Assembly: GCF_900091475.1 (NCBI RefSeq)
Contig: NZ_FMIB01000002.1
Location: 5,952,001-6,016,000 of the forward strand
Reading direction: 5' to 3'
DNA from: Micromonospora chersina
GTDB taxonomy: Bacteria; Actinomycetota; Actinomycetes; Mycobacteriales; Micromonosporaceae
Length of the DNA stretch: 64,000 nucleotides
Shown: positions 32,887-42,200 of the stretch, piece by piece
Layout: the number at the start of each line of letters is the position of its first letter
Numbering within the stretch: position 1 is the first letter of the stretch
Program-made: the position numbers and the translations under genes
Notes under the pieces: generated by a model
Told to the model about the DNA's origin: nothing
The model's input: only the letters and a program-made list of their open reading frames with translations
The model's database searches: none

Positions 32887-34371
32887 GTGCCGGTGAGCGA
32901 GCCCGGCGCGGTGCCCGACGGACCGGTCCGCCCGGTGGCCGCCGCGCTCGCCCGGTACGCCGGACTCGCCGGCGCCGCGCTGCTGGCCGTCGCCGGTTGG
33001 CTCGGCGGCGCGCTCCCCGACACCCCGGCCGTGACCAGCCTCGGCGACGCCTGGCGGGCCCCGCACGGCCCGGCGGTGCTGGGCTGCTGGCTGGTCGGCA
33101 CGGTGCTGCTGGTCGGGGCCTGGTGGTCGCTGCGCTGGGGCGCCCCGTCGGGCCGGTGGGCGTACCTGACCGCCGGGCTCTGGGCGCTGCCGCTGCTGGC
33201 CGCGCCGCCGCTGGGCAGCCGGGACGTCTACTCGTACGCGTGCCAGGGCTGGTCCTGGACGCACGGCGCCGACCCCTACCGGGTCGGGGTGGTGGCCGCT
33301 GGCTGCCCGTGGGCGGACAGCGTGTCGCCGATCTGGCGGGACACCCCGGCGCCGTACGGCCCGTTCTTCGTGCTGCTGGCCGGCGTGGCCGTGCTGCTCG
33401 GCGGCGGCCTGGTCGGCGCGATCGTGCTGCTGCGGGTGGTGGCCGTGGCCGGGGTGCTGCTGGCCGCGTTCTGCCTGCCGGGGCTGGCCCGGGCCGTCGG
33501 GGTGCCGGCCCGGCGGGCCGTGTGGCTGGCGCTCGCCTGCCCGCTGGTCGGGGTGCACCTGGTGGCCGGCGCCCACAACGACGCGGTCGGCCTGGGGCTG
33601 CTGCTGTCCGGCCTGCTCCTGCTGGTCCGCCGGCCCGGCCGGCCGCGGGCGCTTGTCGTCGCCGGGTTGCTGCTCGGGCTGGCCGTGGCGGTGAAGGCCG
33701 TCGCCGTGGTGGTGCTCCCGTTCGCGGCGCTGGCCGCCGTGTCGGGCCGCCACACCTGGCGTGCGCTGCTGCGCGACGGCGGCCGGCTGGCCGGGGGAGT
33801 GCTGGCCGCGCTCGTGGTCACCAGCCTGGCCACCGGGCTCGGGCCGGGCTGGGTACGCGGCGTGGCCCGCAGCGGTGACTCGGAGCAGTGGACGTCGCCG
33901 CCGACCGCGGTGGGGCTCGTTGTCGACTACGCGGGCGCCCTCGTCGGCCGGGAGCCGGACGCCGTGCCGGTGGTCCGGGCGGTCGCGCTGGCCGTGCTCG
34001 CGGTGCTGCTCGTGGTCCTCTGGTGGCGGGCCTGGACGGCGCTGCGCCGGCCGGGTGACGTCCGGCAGGGGACGGCCCGGCAGCGGGTGGCCCTGGCCGG
34101 GGCCGGCCTGGCGCTGGCCGCCACCGTGCTGCTCGCCCCGGTCTTCCACCCCTGGTACGCGACCTGGCCCCTCGCCCTGCTCGCCGTGGCGACGGTCGCG
34201 GTGGCCCGGACGGTGTGGTTCGTGGCCCCCTGCGCGGTGGCCTCGGTGCTCACCCTGCCCGACGGCACGAACCTGGCCCGGTTCACCAAGGCGCCGGGGG
34301 CGGTCCTCATGACCGCGCTCGTGGTGGCGGTCGTGGTGGTGGCCGTGCTCCGGGTCCGCCGCGCCCGCTGA
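32887..34371 (+). CDS. MptB-like mannosyltransferase (second copy)
   Basis: This 494-residue paralogue of the preceding gene has the same order of blocks: PPLGSRDVYSYACQG, DPYRVGVVAAGCPW, WRDTPAPYGPFF, HLVAGAHNDAVGL and VFHPWYATWPL. The two proteins align end to end, so this is a tandem duplication with divergence of the loops. GAGGAGAGG precedes GTG 32887; GTG 32893 is an alternative start. Two copies may act on different positions or acceptors of the same lipoglycan. The last 30 residues are a hydrophobic helix and an RRAR tail. Confidence 0.82.
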   Translation: MPVSEPGAVPDGPVRPVAAALARYAGLAGAALLAVAGWLGGALPDTPAVTSLGDAWRAPHGPAVLGCWLVGTVLLVGAWWSLRWGAPSGRWAYLTAGLWALPLLAAPPLGSRDVYSYACQGWSWTHGADPYRVGVVAAGCPWADSVSPIWRDTPAPYGPFFVLLAGVAVLLGGGLVGAIVLLRVVAVAGVLLAAFCLPGLARAVGVPARRAVWLALACPLVGVHLVAGAHNDAVGLGLLLSGLLLLVRRPGRPRALVVAGLLLGLAVAVKAVAVVVLPFAALAAVSGRHTWRALLRDGGRLAGGVLAALVVTSLATGLGPGWVRGVARSGDSEQWTSPPTAVGLVVDYAGALVGREPDAVPVVRAVALAVLAVLLVVLWWRAWTALRRPGDVRQGTARQRVALAGAGLALAATVLLAPVFHPWYATWPLALLAVATVAVARTVWFVAPCAVASVLTLPDGTNLARFTKAPGAVLMTALVVAVVVVAVLRVRRAR

Positions 34372-34422
34372 ACACCGGAAGTGGTTGACGGGGGTCGCTC
34401 CGGCCTCTATGTTTAACGCATC

Positions 34423-34434
34423 CGTTAATTAACG
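34423..34434. promoter_or_regulatory. ArsR-type operator palindrome
   Basis: CGTTAATTAACG is a perfect 12-bp palindrome 13 bp before the ArsR start. It is flanked by GTTTAACG (34411-34418) and GGTTAAGC (34439-34446), forming an AT-rich cluster of TTAA motifs in GC-rich DNA. Confidence 0.65.
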
Positions 34435-34447
34435 AGGTGGTTAAGCA

Positions 34448-34792
34448 GTGGCCGAGGATCGTCTCAGCGTCATCTTCGCGGCGCTGGCCGACCCGACCCG
34501 GCGGGCGATCCTCGCCCGGCTCGCGGAGGGGGACGCCACCGTCTCCGAGCTGGCCGAGCCGTTCGCGATCAGCCTCCCGGCGATCTCCCGGCACCTCAAG
34601 GTGCTGGAGCACGCCGGGCTGATCACCCGGAGCCGGAGCGCCCAGTGGCGGTCCAGCAGCCTCAACCCGGAGCCGTTGCGCGAGGCGACGGCCTGGATGG
34701 AGACCTACCGGCGGTTCTGGGACGCGAACTTCGACCGGCTCGACGCGCACCTCCGGCGGATCCAGGCGCAGACCGAGCGGAAAGACCGATGA
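34448..34792 (+). CDS. ArsR-family regulator
   Basis: This 114-residue winged-helix protein begins LSVIFAALADPTRRAILARL and has the recognition helix ISLPAISRHLKVLEHAGLI. It lacks the cysteine metal sites of classical ArsR/SmtB proteins. The subgroup encoded next to SRPBCC (AHSA1) proteins is a known two-gene module, and here the SRPBCC gene follows 14 bp downstream. Autoregulation through the palindrome just upstream is likely. GTG 34448 was chosen because the operator lies immediately before it. Confidence 0.9.
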   Translation: MAEDRLSVIFAALADPTRRAILARLAEGDATVSELAEPFAISLPAISRHLKVLEHAGLITRSRSAQWRSSSLNPEPLREATAWMETYRRFWDANFDRLDAHLRRIQAQTERKDR

Positions 34793-34806
34793 GAGAGGAC
34801 AGCAGC

Positions 34807-35271
34807 ATGACCGACACGCAGGCGACCCAGGAGCTCGTCATCACCCGGGTCTTCGACGCCCCGCGCGAGCTGGTCTGGCGCGCGTTCACCGACCCGGACC
34901 AGTTCGCCGAGTGGTTCGCCCCGGTCGGCTGGTCGGTGCCGCGGGACACCGTCGACATGGACGTCCGGGTCGGCGGCCACCAGCGCTTCGTCATGGTCAA
35001 CGACGAGGACCCGACCATGACCTCGCCGGCCGACGGCATCTTCAGCGAGGTGGTCGAGCACGAGCTGCTGGTGGGCCACGAGGAGGCGCACGGCGTGCCG
35101 GGGGTGCCCGACGGCACCCGGTTCACCCTCCGGCTGGAGTTCCACGCCGAGTCCGGCGACCGGACCCGGCTGGTGCTCCGCCAGGGCCCGTTCGCGCCGG
35201 AGATGCGGTCCGGCGCGGAGCAGGGCTGGGGCAGCTCCTTCACGAAGCTGGACGCGCTGCTCGCCCGCTGA
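34807..35271 (+). CDS. SRPBCC (AHSA1-type) protein
   Basis: This 154-residue protein of the START/Bet v 1-like AHSA1 family begins LVITRVFDAPRELVWRAFTDPDQFAEWFAP, then MDVRVGGHQRFVMVN, and ends QGWGSSFTKLDALLA. The fold makes a deep hydrophobic cavity for small ligands. Partners of ArsR-like regulators in this module have no agreed biochemical role; lipid or ligand binding is the family expectation. AGAGGACAGC precedes the ATG at 34807. The gene is in an operon with the ArsR regulator and is followed by a hairpin. Confidence 0.88.
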   Translation: MTDTQATQELVITRVFDAPRELVWRAFTDPDQFAEWFAPVGWSVPRDTVDMDVRVGGHQRFVMVNDEDPTMTSPADGIFSEVVEHELLVGHEEAHGVPGVPDGTRFTLRLEFHAESGDRTRLVLRQGPFAPEMRSGAEQGWGSSFTKLDALLAR

Positions 35272-35291
35272 GGGCCGACGCGTGAAACCGG

Positions 35292-35325
35292 CCGGGCCGG
35301 CCCCGCTGTCGCGGAGCCGGCCCGG
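35292..35325 (+). terminator. Terminator hairpin after SRPBCC gene
   Basis: CCGGGCCGGC (35292-35301) pairs with GCCGGCCCGG (35316-35325), with CCCGC/GCGG pairing inside the loop. Confidence 0.6.
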
Positions 35326-35423
35326 GCGAGCTCCGCGCCTGCTGGTGCGCCTTTGATGCGGATTCGGGACGTTATGCCCAGAAGCAACCTTACGATGAGG
35401 TCTCTTCATGGAGGTGAAGGACC

Positions 35424-35720
35424 ATGCCGACGTATGTCGCGTTGCTGAACTGGACCGATCAAGGGGTCCGCGCCTACAAGGACACTCCGAAGCGCGCCGA
35501 GGCCTTCGCCGCAGCGACCCGGAATGTCGGAGCGAATCTCCTGAACATCTACTGGACGTTCGGTCCGTACGACGTCGTGGCCATCGTCGAGGCGCCCGAC
35601 GACGAGACCGCCGGGGCGGCGCTTCTGCAGCTCGGCGGGGCGGGCAACGTCCGTACCACCACCATGCGGGCCTTCGGTCAGGACGAGATGGAACGCATCA
35701 TCGGCAAGACCACCGGCTGA
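35424..35720 (+). CDS. GYD-domain protein
   Basis: This 98-residue small cytoplasmic protein has the ferredoxin-like alpha/beta fold of the GYD family. The signature appears as YWTFGPYDVVAIVEAPDDE, the position of the naming Gly-Tyr-Asp being GPYD. The N-terminal MPTYVALLNWTDQGVRAYKDTPKRAEAF is also typical. Function is unknown in the family. A strong ribosome site (GGAGGTGAAGG) precedes the ATG. It is convergent with glnA1, with a shared terminator between them. No operon partner is evident. Confidence 0.87.
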   Translation: MPTYVALLNWTDQGVRAYKDTPKRAEAFAAATRNVGANLLNIYWTFGPYDVVAIVEAPDDETAGAALLQLGGAGNVRTTTMRAFGQDEMERIIGKTTG

Positions 35721-35748
35721 GGCCGTCCGGACAGCTGCGGCCGAGCGA

Positions 35749-35796
35749 CGACGGGCCGCCGATCGCTCGTACGTAGCGGCGATCGACGGCCCGTCG
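35749..35796. terminator. Bidirectional terminator between GYD gene and glnA1
   Basis: CGACGGGCCG (35749-35758) pairs with CGGCCCGTCG (35787-35796), and CGATCGC (35760-35766) with GCGATCG (35779-35785). One mismatch separates the two helices, and the loop is 12 nt. Confidence 0.75.
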
Positions 35797-35861
35797 AAGG
35801 TGTCCAGGTTGTAGCCAGGGTGCGCGCAGGGCACATGATCCCTGGTCAGCGGGTTGTCAGC

Positions 35862-37286
35862 TCAGCAGTCGAAGTACATGGCGAACTCGTGCGGGGTCGG
35901 GCGCAGGCGCACCGGGTCGACCTCGTTGGCCCGCTTCCACGACACCCAGGTGGAGATCAGGTCCGGCGTGAAGACGCCGCCGTCGAGCAGGTAGTCGTGG
36001 TCGGCCTCGAGCGCGTCGAGCACCTCCGGCAGCGAGCCCGGCACCTGCTTGACGTCGCCCCACTCCTCCGGCGGCAGGTCGTACAGGTCCTTGTCGATCG
36101 GCGCCGGCGGCTCGATCTTGTTCTTGATGCCGTCCAGGCCGGCCATCATCATCGCCGAGAAGGCGAGGTACGGGTTGCTGGACGGGTCCGGCACCCGGAA
36201 CTCGACCCGCTTGGCCTTCGGGTTGTTGCCGGTGACCGGGATCCGGGTGCAGGCGGAGCGGTTGCGCTGCGAGTAGACCAGGTTGACCGGCGCCTCGAAG
36301 CCCGGCACCAGGCGACGGTAGGAGTTGACCGTCGGGTTGGTGAAGGCCAGCAGCGACGGCGCGTGGTGCAGCAGGCCGCCGATGTACCAGCGGGCGTTGT
36401 CGGACAGGCCGGCGTAGCCGGTCTCGTCGTAGAACAGCGGCTCGCCGTTCAGCCACAGGCTCTGGTGGGTGTGCATGCCCGAGCCGTTGTCGCCGAAGAG
36501 CGGCTTCGGCATGAAGGTGGCGGTCTTGCCGTTCGCCCACGCCTCGTTCTTCACGATGTACTTGAAGAGCTGGAGCTGGTCGGCCGAGTGCAGCAGCGTG
36601 GAGAACCGGTAGTTGATCTCCGACTGGCCGGCGGTGCCGACCTCGTGGTGCGACCGCTCCACGGTGAAGCCGGTGTCGACCAGGCGGCGGACGATGCTGT
36701 CGCGCAGGTCGGCGTAGTGGTCGACCGGCGGCACCGGGAAGTAGCCGCCCTTGTACGCGGTCTTGTAACCGCGGTTGCCGCCCTCCTCCTCCCGGCCGGA
36801 GTTCCAGGCGCCCTCGATCGAGTCGATGTAGTAGAACGACTGGTGGGCCGAGGTCTCGTGGCGGATCGAGTCGAAGATGTAGAACTCCGCCTCGGCGCCG
36901 AAGTAGGCGGTGTCGGCGATGCCGCTCGCCGCGAGGAACGCCTCGGCCTTCTTCGCCACGTTCCGCGGGTCCCGGGAGTACGCCTCACGGGTGAACGGGT
37001 CGTGGATGAAGAAGTTCAGCGCGAGGGTCTTCTGCGCGCGGAACGGGTCGATGAAGGCGGTCGCGACGTCCGGCAGCAGGAGCATGTCCGACTCGTGGAT
37101 CGCCTGGAAGCCACGGATCGACGAACCGTCGAACGCGAGGCCGTCGGTGAAGAGGCTGTCGTCGACGGACTCGACCGGCAGGTTGAAGTGCTGCATCACG
37201 CCGGGCAGGTCACAGAAACGTACGTCGACGAACTTCACGCCCTCGTTCTTGAGGTATCGCAGGAGTTCCTCGGGATTGGCGAACAC
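35862..37286 (-). CDS. glnA: Glutamine synthetase type I (GSI-beta)
   Basis: This 474-residue enzyme makes glutamine from glutamate, ammonia and ATP as a dodecamer. Blocks visible are [40 protein letters not shown], the beta-type insertion ([19 protein letters not shown]), [30 protein letters not shown] and [18 protein letters not shown]. The adenylylation tyrosine is Y402 in [11 protein letters not shown], the target of GlnE. The GTG at 37286 gives MFANPEELL and has AGGAGG 5 nt upstream; an upstream ATG would swallow this ribosome site. A GlnR-box match lies 60-97 bp upstream. This is the housekeeping, nitrogen-regulated enzyme. Confidence 0.97.
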   Translation of the reverse strand: MFANPEELLRYLKNEGVKFVDVRFCDLPGVMQHFNLPVESVDDSLFTDGLAFDGSSIRGFQAIHESDMLLLPDVATAFIDPFRAQKTLALNFFIHDPFTREAYSRDPRNVAKKAEAFLAASGIADTAYFGAEAEFYIFDSIRHETSAHQSFYYIDSIEGAWNSGREEEGGNRGYKTAYKGGYFPVPPVDHYADLRDSIVRRLVDTGFTVERSHHEVGTAGQSEINYRFSTLLHSADQLQLFKYIVKNEAWANGKTATFMPKPLFGDNGSGMHTHQSLWLNGEPLFYDETGYAGLSDNARWYIGGLLHHAPSLLAFTNPTVNSYRRLVPGFEAPVNLVYSQRNRSACTRIPVTGNNPKAKRVEFRVPDPSSNPYLAFSAMMMAGLDGIKNKIEPPAPIDKDLYDLPPEEWGDVKQVPGSLPEVLDALEADHDYLLDGGVFTPDLISTWVSWKRANEVDPVRLRPTPHEFAMYFDC

Positions 37287-37345
37287 ACGTCCTCCTGGCA
37301 GGTCCACTCCGGTGGCTGGCTACCTGACGAAGCTATGGCGGTGGG

Positions 37346-37383
37346 GTTGCCCGGCCGTGTCTCCTCTGTTTCCGCCGTGTTAC
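37346..37383 (-). promoter_or_regulatory. GlnR box upstream of glnA
   Basis: On the minus strand four elements occur at regular 6-nt gaps: GTAAC, GAAAC, GACAC and GCAAC (37383 down to 37346). The actinobacterial GlnR consensus is gTnAC-n6-GaAAC repeated after n6. The first half is perfect and the second half has one change in each element. The position, 60-97 bp before the start, fits activation. Confidence 0.8.
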
Positions 37384-37572
37384 GTCCCTCGCGCAGCGTC
37401 ATCCCGGCCGCTCAGCCGCCGCCGGCTCTCCGTTCGGACGATACCCGCTGCGCCGGTCTGTCGCTGATTGATGGCTTTGGTCCTGTTTCCCGGCCCGTGC
37501 CGAACCGCGCACCCCGCAGTGACCGGCACCCCTGCCCGCCGCGGCGCTCCCGGCCCCGGGTCGGCCGCTGGC

Positions 37573-37578
37573 TACCCT
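37573..37578 (+). promoter_or_regulatory. -10-like element TACCCT (leaderless start at 37586)
   Basis: TACCCT lies 7 nt before the GTG at 37586. Confidence 0.5.
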
Positions 37579-37585
37579 GACCGCT

Positions 37586-37996
37586 GTGACCGATACCGCC
37601 GCCGTGCCGGTGCCGCCCGCCACGGACCCGACCTTCACGCCCCCGAGCCTCGGCCGCCGCTTCGGCGCCCTGGTCATCGACTGGGTGCTCTGCCTGCTGA
37701 TCGCCAACATCTTCGCCGACCCGGTCCGCGACGGCTGGCCCCCGGTCCTGGTGCTGATCCTGGAGTACGGCTTCTTCCTCGGCCTCTTCGCCCAGACCCC
37801 CGGCATGTACGTGACCCGGATCCGCTGCCTGTCCTGGGCCGACGGCGGCCGGATCGGGCTGTTCCGGGGGCTGCTGCGCGGCGTGCTGCTGGCCCTCGTG
37901 GTGCCCGCCCTGATCATGGACGGGCACCGGCGCGGCCTCCACGACCGGCTCACCGGGTCGGTCATCGCCGACGCCCCCCGCCCCGCCCGCCGCTGA
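37586..37996 (+). CDS. RDD-family membrane protein
   Basis: This 136-residue protein has three hydrophobic helices and the RDD family layout: LGRRFGALVIDWVLCLLIAN with the naming Arg and Asp, GMYVTRIRCLS in the middle and GLHDRLTGSVIAD near the end. RDD proteins are poorly characterised; some affect sodium/proton exchange or osmotic stress. Its position next to glnA1 and DUF4191 is conserved in actinobacteria as far as I recall. It is convergent with the DUF4191 gene. Confidence 0.88.
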   Translation: MTDTAAVPVPPATDPTFTPPSLGRRFGALVIDWVLCLLIANIFADPVRDGWPPVLVLILEYGFFLGLFAQTPGMYVTRIRCLSWADGGRIGLFRGLLRGVLLALVVPALIMDGHRRGLHDRLTGSVIADAPRPARR

Positions 37997-38012
37997 GCCC
38001 CGGCCACACGAC

Positions 38013-38046
38013 GAAGGAGCCGGCCCCGCGCGGGTCCGGCTCCTTC
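38013..38046. terminator. Bidirectional terminator between RDD and DUF4191 genes
   Basis: A perfect 11-bp stem, GAAGGAGCCGG (38013-38023) with CCGGCTCCTTC (38036-38046), has a 12-nt loop. Confidence 0.75.
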
Positions 38047-38062
38047 TCGCGTACGACGGGGG

Positions 38063-38752
38063 TCAGCGACCCCGGGTCTGGCGGAACGCGCCGCGCGGCG
38101 GCCGCATGTTCTTCGGGATGGCGCCCTTGGGCATCTGCGGGCGGGCGGTGAGCGCCTTGAGCCGCTTGTCGAGGGCGTTGACGTCCTTCGGGGCGAGGCT
38201 GCGGGGCAGCCGCATCAGCGTCATCCGCAGCTTGCGGATCGGCAGCTCACCCTCGCCCTGACCGATCACGTAGTCGTGCAGCGGCGCGGAGCCGATCACC
38301 TTGGCGAGCCGGCGCTTCTCCTGGCCGAGCAGGCCGCGCACCCGCTGCGGGTTGCCCTCGGCCAGCAGGATCACGCCCGGCCGGCCGATCACCAGGTGCA
38401 CCATGTCCATCTGCGTGGTGGAGCTGACCGCCGGGGTGACCCGCCAGTCGCCGCGCATGCTCTCCATGATCTGGGCCGCCGCGCCGGGCTGCCCCTCGGC
38501 GGCGTTCATCATCGCCTTGTTGGACCGCAGGTTGAGCACGATCAGCACGGCGAGCAGGGCGAACAGGATGCCGATGGGCAGCCAGATCCAACTCCAGAGA
38601 AGCACCGCGACCACGGTGAGCGCGAGCGGGATCAGCACCGCCGCCGCGGTCAGCGGCGCGAACCACCGGTCCTGCTTGGCGGTGAACTGGAACACCATCC
38701 CGATCTGCTTCAGCCGCTGGCCGAACGAGACCTTCTCCTGGGGCTTTGCCAT
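38063..38752 (-). CDS. DUF4191 family membrane protein
   Basis: This 229-residue protein has two adjacent transmembrane helices near the N-terminus (APLTAAAVLIPLALTVVAVLL and WLPIGILFALLAVLIVLNL, ~residues 32-75) and a basic cytoplasmic C-terminal domain (~80-229). The domain contains MRGDWRVTPAVSSTTQMDMVH and RPGVILLAEGNPQRVRGLL, both typical of DUF4191. In many actinobacteria this gene neighbours lipA and glnA1, as here, but its role is unknown. TAGACT lies 7 nt before ATG 38752. Confidence 0.88.
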   Translation of the reverse strand: MAKPQEKVSFGQRLKQIGMVFQFTAKQDRWFAPLTAAAVLIPLALTVVAVLLWSWIWLPIGILFALLAVLIVLNLRSNKAMMNAAEGQPGAAAQIMESMRGDWRVTPAVSSTTQMDMVHLVIGRPGVILLAEGNPQRVRGLLGQEKRRLAKVIGSAPLHDYVIGQGEGELPIRKLRMTLMRLPRSLAPKDVNALDKRLKALTARPQMPKGAIPKNMRPPRGAFRQTRGR

Positions 38753-38759
38753 GCCGCAG

Positions 38760-38765
38760 AGTCTA
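38760..38765 (-). promoter_or_regulatory. -10-like element TAGACT (leaderless start at 38752)
   Basis: On the minus strand TAGACT lies 7 nt before the ATG at 38752. Confidence 0.55.
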
Positions 38766-38821
38766 GTGGTCGCCGCACGACCCGTTGATCCGTGGCCGCC
38801 CCTCCGCCGCGCGGCTGAGTA

Positions 38822-38861
38822 CCTTACGTCCGGGTGGGGCCGCTGAGGCCCCCGGGTAAGG
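38822..38861 (+). other. Structured leader hairpin before the 56-residue gene
   Basis: CCTTAC (38822-38827) pairs with GTAAGG (38856-38861), and the GC-rich CCGGG-GGGGCC/GGCCCC-CGG sequences between them also pair. The result is a ~40-nt hairpin about 100 nt before a small gene. It matches no RNA family I recognise. Confidence 0.35.
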
Positions 38862-38963
38862 AGGGGGAACGGCCGAAGATCAGGCGACGCACCCATGCCC
38901 CGGGGGCACCTTCGCGCGGAAAGTCGATGTCGACAGGGAAACACCGCACGAAGGAGAACCGAG

Positions 38964-39134
38964 ATGTTCGGCAACGACGCAGACCTGCTCCTCAGCATCC
39001 ACCGCAGCCACGCCTCCGAGCTCCAGGCCGACGCGGCCCGCGACCGGCTCGCCCGGTCCCTGCCCCGCCGCCACTCGCGGAGCTGGCTGAGCCGCCGGCA
39101 GCACACCGCCCGCGCCACCGACGCCCGCCGGTGA
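38964..39134 (+). CDS. Small basic hypothetical protein (56 residues)
   Basis: This 56-residue protein begins MFGNDADLLLSIHRSHASEL and continues with a basic, Arg-rich helix (ARDRLARSLPRRHSRSWLSRRQ). A good ribosome site (AAGGAG) lies 8 nt before ATG 38964. Its stop overlaps a GTG in frame with the large LuxR gene (GTGA at 39131-39134), so coupling to that gene is possible. No family is recognised. Codon use is GC-rich at third positions as in its neighbours, and the ribosome site argues for a real gene. Confidence 0.55.
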   Translation: MFGNDADLLLSIHRSHASELQADAARDRLARSLPRRHSRSWLSRRQHTARATDARR

Positions 39135-39243
39135 CCGCCCCGGCGCTGCCCGCGCAAGCGGACGCCGGGCCGGCCGTCACGGGGGCGGCCGGACCGGCGG
39201 GGAACCGGCCGGTCGGCGGGGACGGCGTGGGCCTGCGCCATGG

Positions 39244-39249
39244 CATGCT
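39244..39249 (+). promoter_or_regulatory. -10-like element CATGCT (leaderless start at 39257)
   Basis: CATGCT lies 7 nt before the GTG at 39257, with a spacer (CGACGGC) very like that of the amidotransferase gene (CGACGTC). Confidence 0.35.
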
Positions 39250-39256
39250 CGACGGC

Positions 39257-42200
39257 GTGACCGCACGCGCCGCCAGCACCGTCCTCGTCGGCCGCCAGCC
39301 CGAACTGGCGGGGCTGCGCGAGGCGCTCGGCCGGGCCCGGGCGGGCGACCCGGTCACCGTCCTGGTGGGCGGCGAGGCCGGGGTGGGCAAGACCCGCCTG
39401 CTGGAGGAGTTCGGCGCGTACGCCACCGGGGCCGGCGCGCGGCTGCTGATCGGCCAGTGCCTGGAACTCGGCGAGGCCGGCCTGCCCTTCGCCCCGTTCG
39501 CCGCCGCGCTGCGCGACGTGCTGCGCCACGACGGCCCGGCCGCCTTCGCCGGCTACGAGGCGGAGTTCGCCCGGCTGCTGCCCGAGCTGGCCCGGGTGCC
39601 GGCCGGCGCCGCCGCGCCCACCGGGATGCCCGTCTCCGACACCCCGCGCGGCTACCTGTTCGACCTGGTCGCCGACCTGTTCCGGCGGATCGCCGAGGAG
39701 CGGCCCCTGGTGCTGCTGATCGAGGACCTGCACTGGGCCGACCGCTCCACCCGTGACCTCATCGACTTCCTGGTCCGGGCCGCCCGGGCCACGCGCCTGC
39801 TCCTGGTCTGCACCTACCGCACCGACGAGCTGCACCGCGGCCACCCGCTACGCTCCTTCCTTGCCGAGCTGGACCGGGCCCGGGGCGTGGACCGGATCGA
39901 GCTGGGCCGGCTGGACCGGGACGGCACGGCCGCCATCCTCGCCGACCTGCTCGGCGCCGAGCCGGCCGCCCGCGCCGTCGACGACGTGCACGGGCGTACC
40001 CAGGGCAACCCGTTCTTCATCGAGGAGCTTGCCGCGGCCGGCGACCCGGTCGGCTGCGCGGTGCTGCCGGAGACGCTGCGCGACCTCCTGCTGGCCCGGG
40101 TGGACCGGCTGCCCGAGCCGGCCCAGCGGGTGCTGCGGATCGCCGCCGCCGGCGGCACCCGCTTCGCCCACCAGCTCCTCGCCGAGGTGGCCGGCCTGCC
40201 CGAGGCCGAGCTGGAGGACGCGCTGCGCGCCGCCGTGGCCGGCCAGCTCGTGGTGGCCGACCCGGACGGCGACTACGAGTTCCGGCACGCGCTGTTCCGC
40301 GAGGCCGTCCACGACGACCTGCTCCCCGGCGAGCACGCCCGGCTGCACGCCCGGTACGCCGCCGCGATCGAGGCGCAGCCGCACCTGGTGGCCGCCGGTC
40401 GCGCCCCGGCCGAGATCGCCCACCACTGGTACGCCGCCCACGACCACCCGCGCGCCCTCGTCGCCGCCCGGGCGGCCGCCGCTGCCGCAGCCGACCGCTA
40501 CGCGTACGCCGAGCAGAGCCGGCTGCTGGAGCGGGTCCTGGAACTCTGGGAGCTGGTGCCCGACGCCCCCGACCGGCTCGGCATGGACCACCTGCGGCTG
40601 CTGGAGGAGACCGTCGCCGCGGCCAACACCGCCGGCGACCTCAGCCGGGCGCTGACCCTCACCCGGGCCGCCCTGGCCGAGGTGGATTCCGCCGCCGAGC
40701 CGCTGCGCGCCGCCCGCCTGCTCGACCAGCGCGGCCGGCTGCTCGCCCTGCTCGGCAAGAGCGACGGCGCGGCCGAGCTGGGTGAGGCGTACCGGCTGGC
40801 GGCCGGGGTGCCGGAGGGACCGGAGCGGGTCGGCCTGCTCTCCGACATCGCGGCACACCTGATGAAGGTCGATCCGGCACAGGCCGCCGCGGTGGCGGCC
40901 GAGGCGACGGTCGGCGCGGAGGCGGTCGGCGCGGACCTGGCCCTCCTGCCCACCCGGATCGCCATGCTGTGCCGCACCCAGGGCATCCCCGACCTCGGGC
41001 TGGCCGAGTTGCGCCGGGCCGAGGCGCTGGCGCGGGCCGCCGACGACGCCCGGGCGCTGGTCAGCGCCCTGGTCTACCTCTCCGACGTGCTCTACGAGCT
41101 GGGCCGGTACGCCGAGTCCGAGGAGGCCGCAGCGGCCGGGGTGAGTGAGGCGCGCCGGGTGGGCATCAGCCGCTCGATCGGGGCGTACCTGCTGTCGAAC
41201 CGGGCCGAGGCGCTGATCGCGCTGGGCCGCTGGGACGAAGCCGATGCGGCCTGCGCGGAGGCGGCCCGGATCGACCCGCCGGGCGTCTCCGGGCTGCACT
41301 GGCTCCAGCTCCGGGCCGGGCTGCGGCTGGCCCGCGCGCACCCCGCCGCCGACGAGCTGGTCGGCCGGGCGCTGGCCTTCCTGGCCCGGCCCTACCTCTG
41401 GCCGAACCACCGGCTGCCGCTACGCGAACTGCGCATCGAGGCCGCTCTGGCGGCGGACGACAAGGTGGCCGCGCTCGCCGCGAGCCGGGCCGCCCTGGCC
41501 GACGAGCGCCTCGCCGACCTGCCCCGGGAGGGCTGGCCGGTGCTCAGCGCGGTGGCCCGCGCCGCGGCGCTGGTCGGCGACTCCGGGCTGGCCGCCGAGG
41601 CGTCCGCCGTCTCCGCCGTGCTGCCGGCCCGCTACCCGGCGGAGCTGGCACACGCCGCCCAGGTCACCGCGATCCTCACCGGCGTCGAATTCGACGCCGA
41701 CGCTCCCGGCGCTCCGGTGGGGCGGCCTGGCGCTCCGGCCGAGCAGGCCGGTGCGGCGGTCGAGGGCAGTGGGGTGGCGGTCGAGCGTCGCGGGACGGCC
41801 CAGCGGCCGGGCGCGGCGTTGCCGGCGTGGCGGGAGGCCGTGGCGCGGTGGCGGGCGGTGGGGCAGCCCTACCCGCTGGGCCGGGCGCTGCTCGCCCTGG
41901 CCGAGGCCGCTGCGGCGGCCGGCGAGCGGGACGAGGTGGCCGGTGCGGTTCGCGAGGCCGCCGAGATCGCCTCCCGGCTCGGCGCCGCCCCGCTGGGCGA
42001 GCAGGCCGCCACCCTGGCCCGGCGGGTCGGGCTGCGCGGCGCCGGCCGCCCCGGCCCGGACCTGCTGACCAGCCGGGAGCAGGAGGTGCTGCGGCTGGTC
42101 GCCGAGGGGCACAGCAACAGCCGGATCGCCGAGCGGCTCTTCATCTCGCCGAAGACAGCGAGCGTGCACGTGTCCCGGATCATCGCCAAGCTGGACGTGA

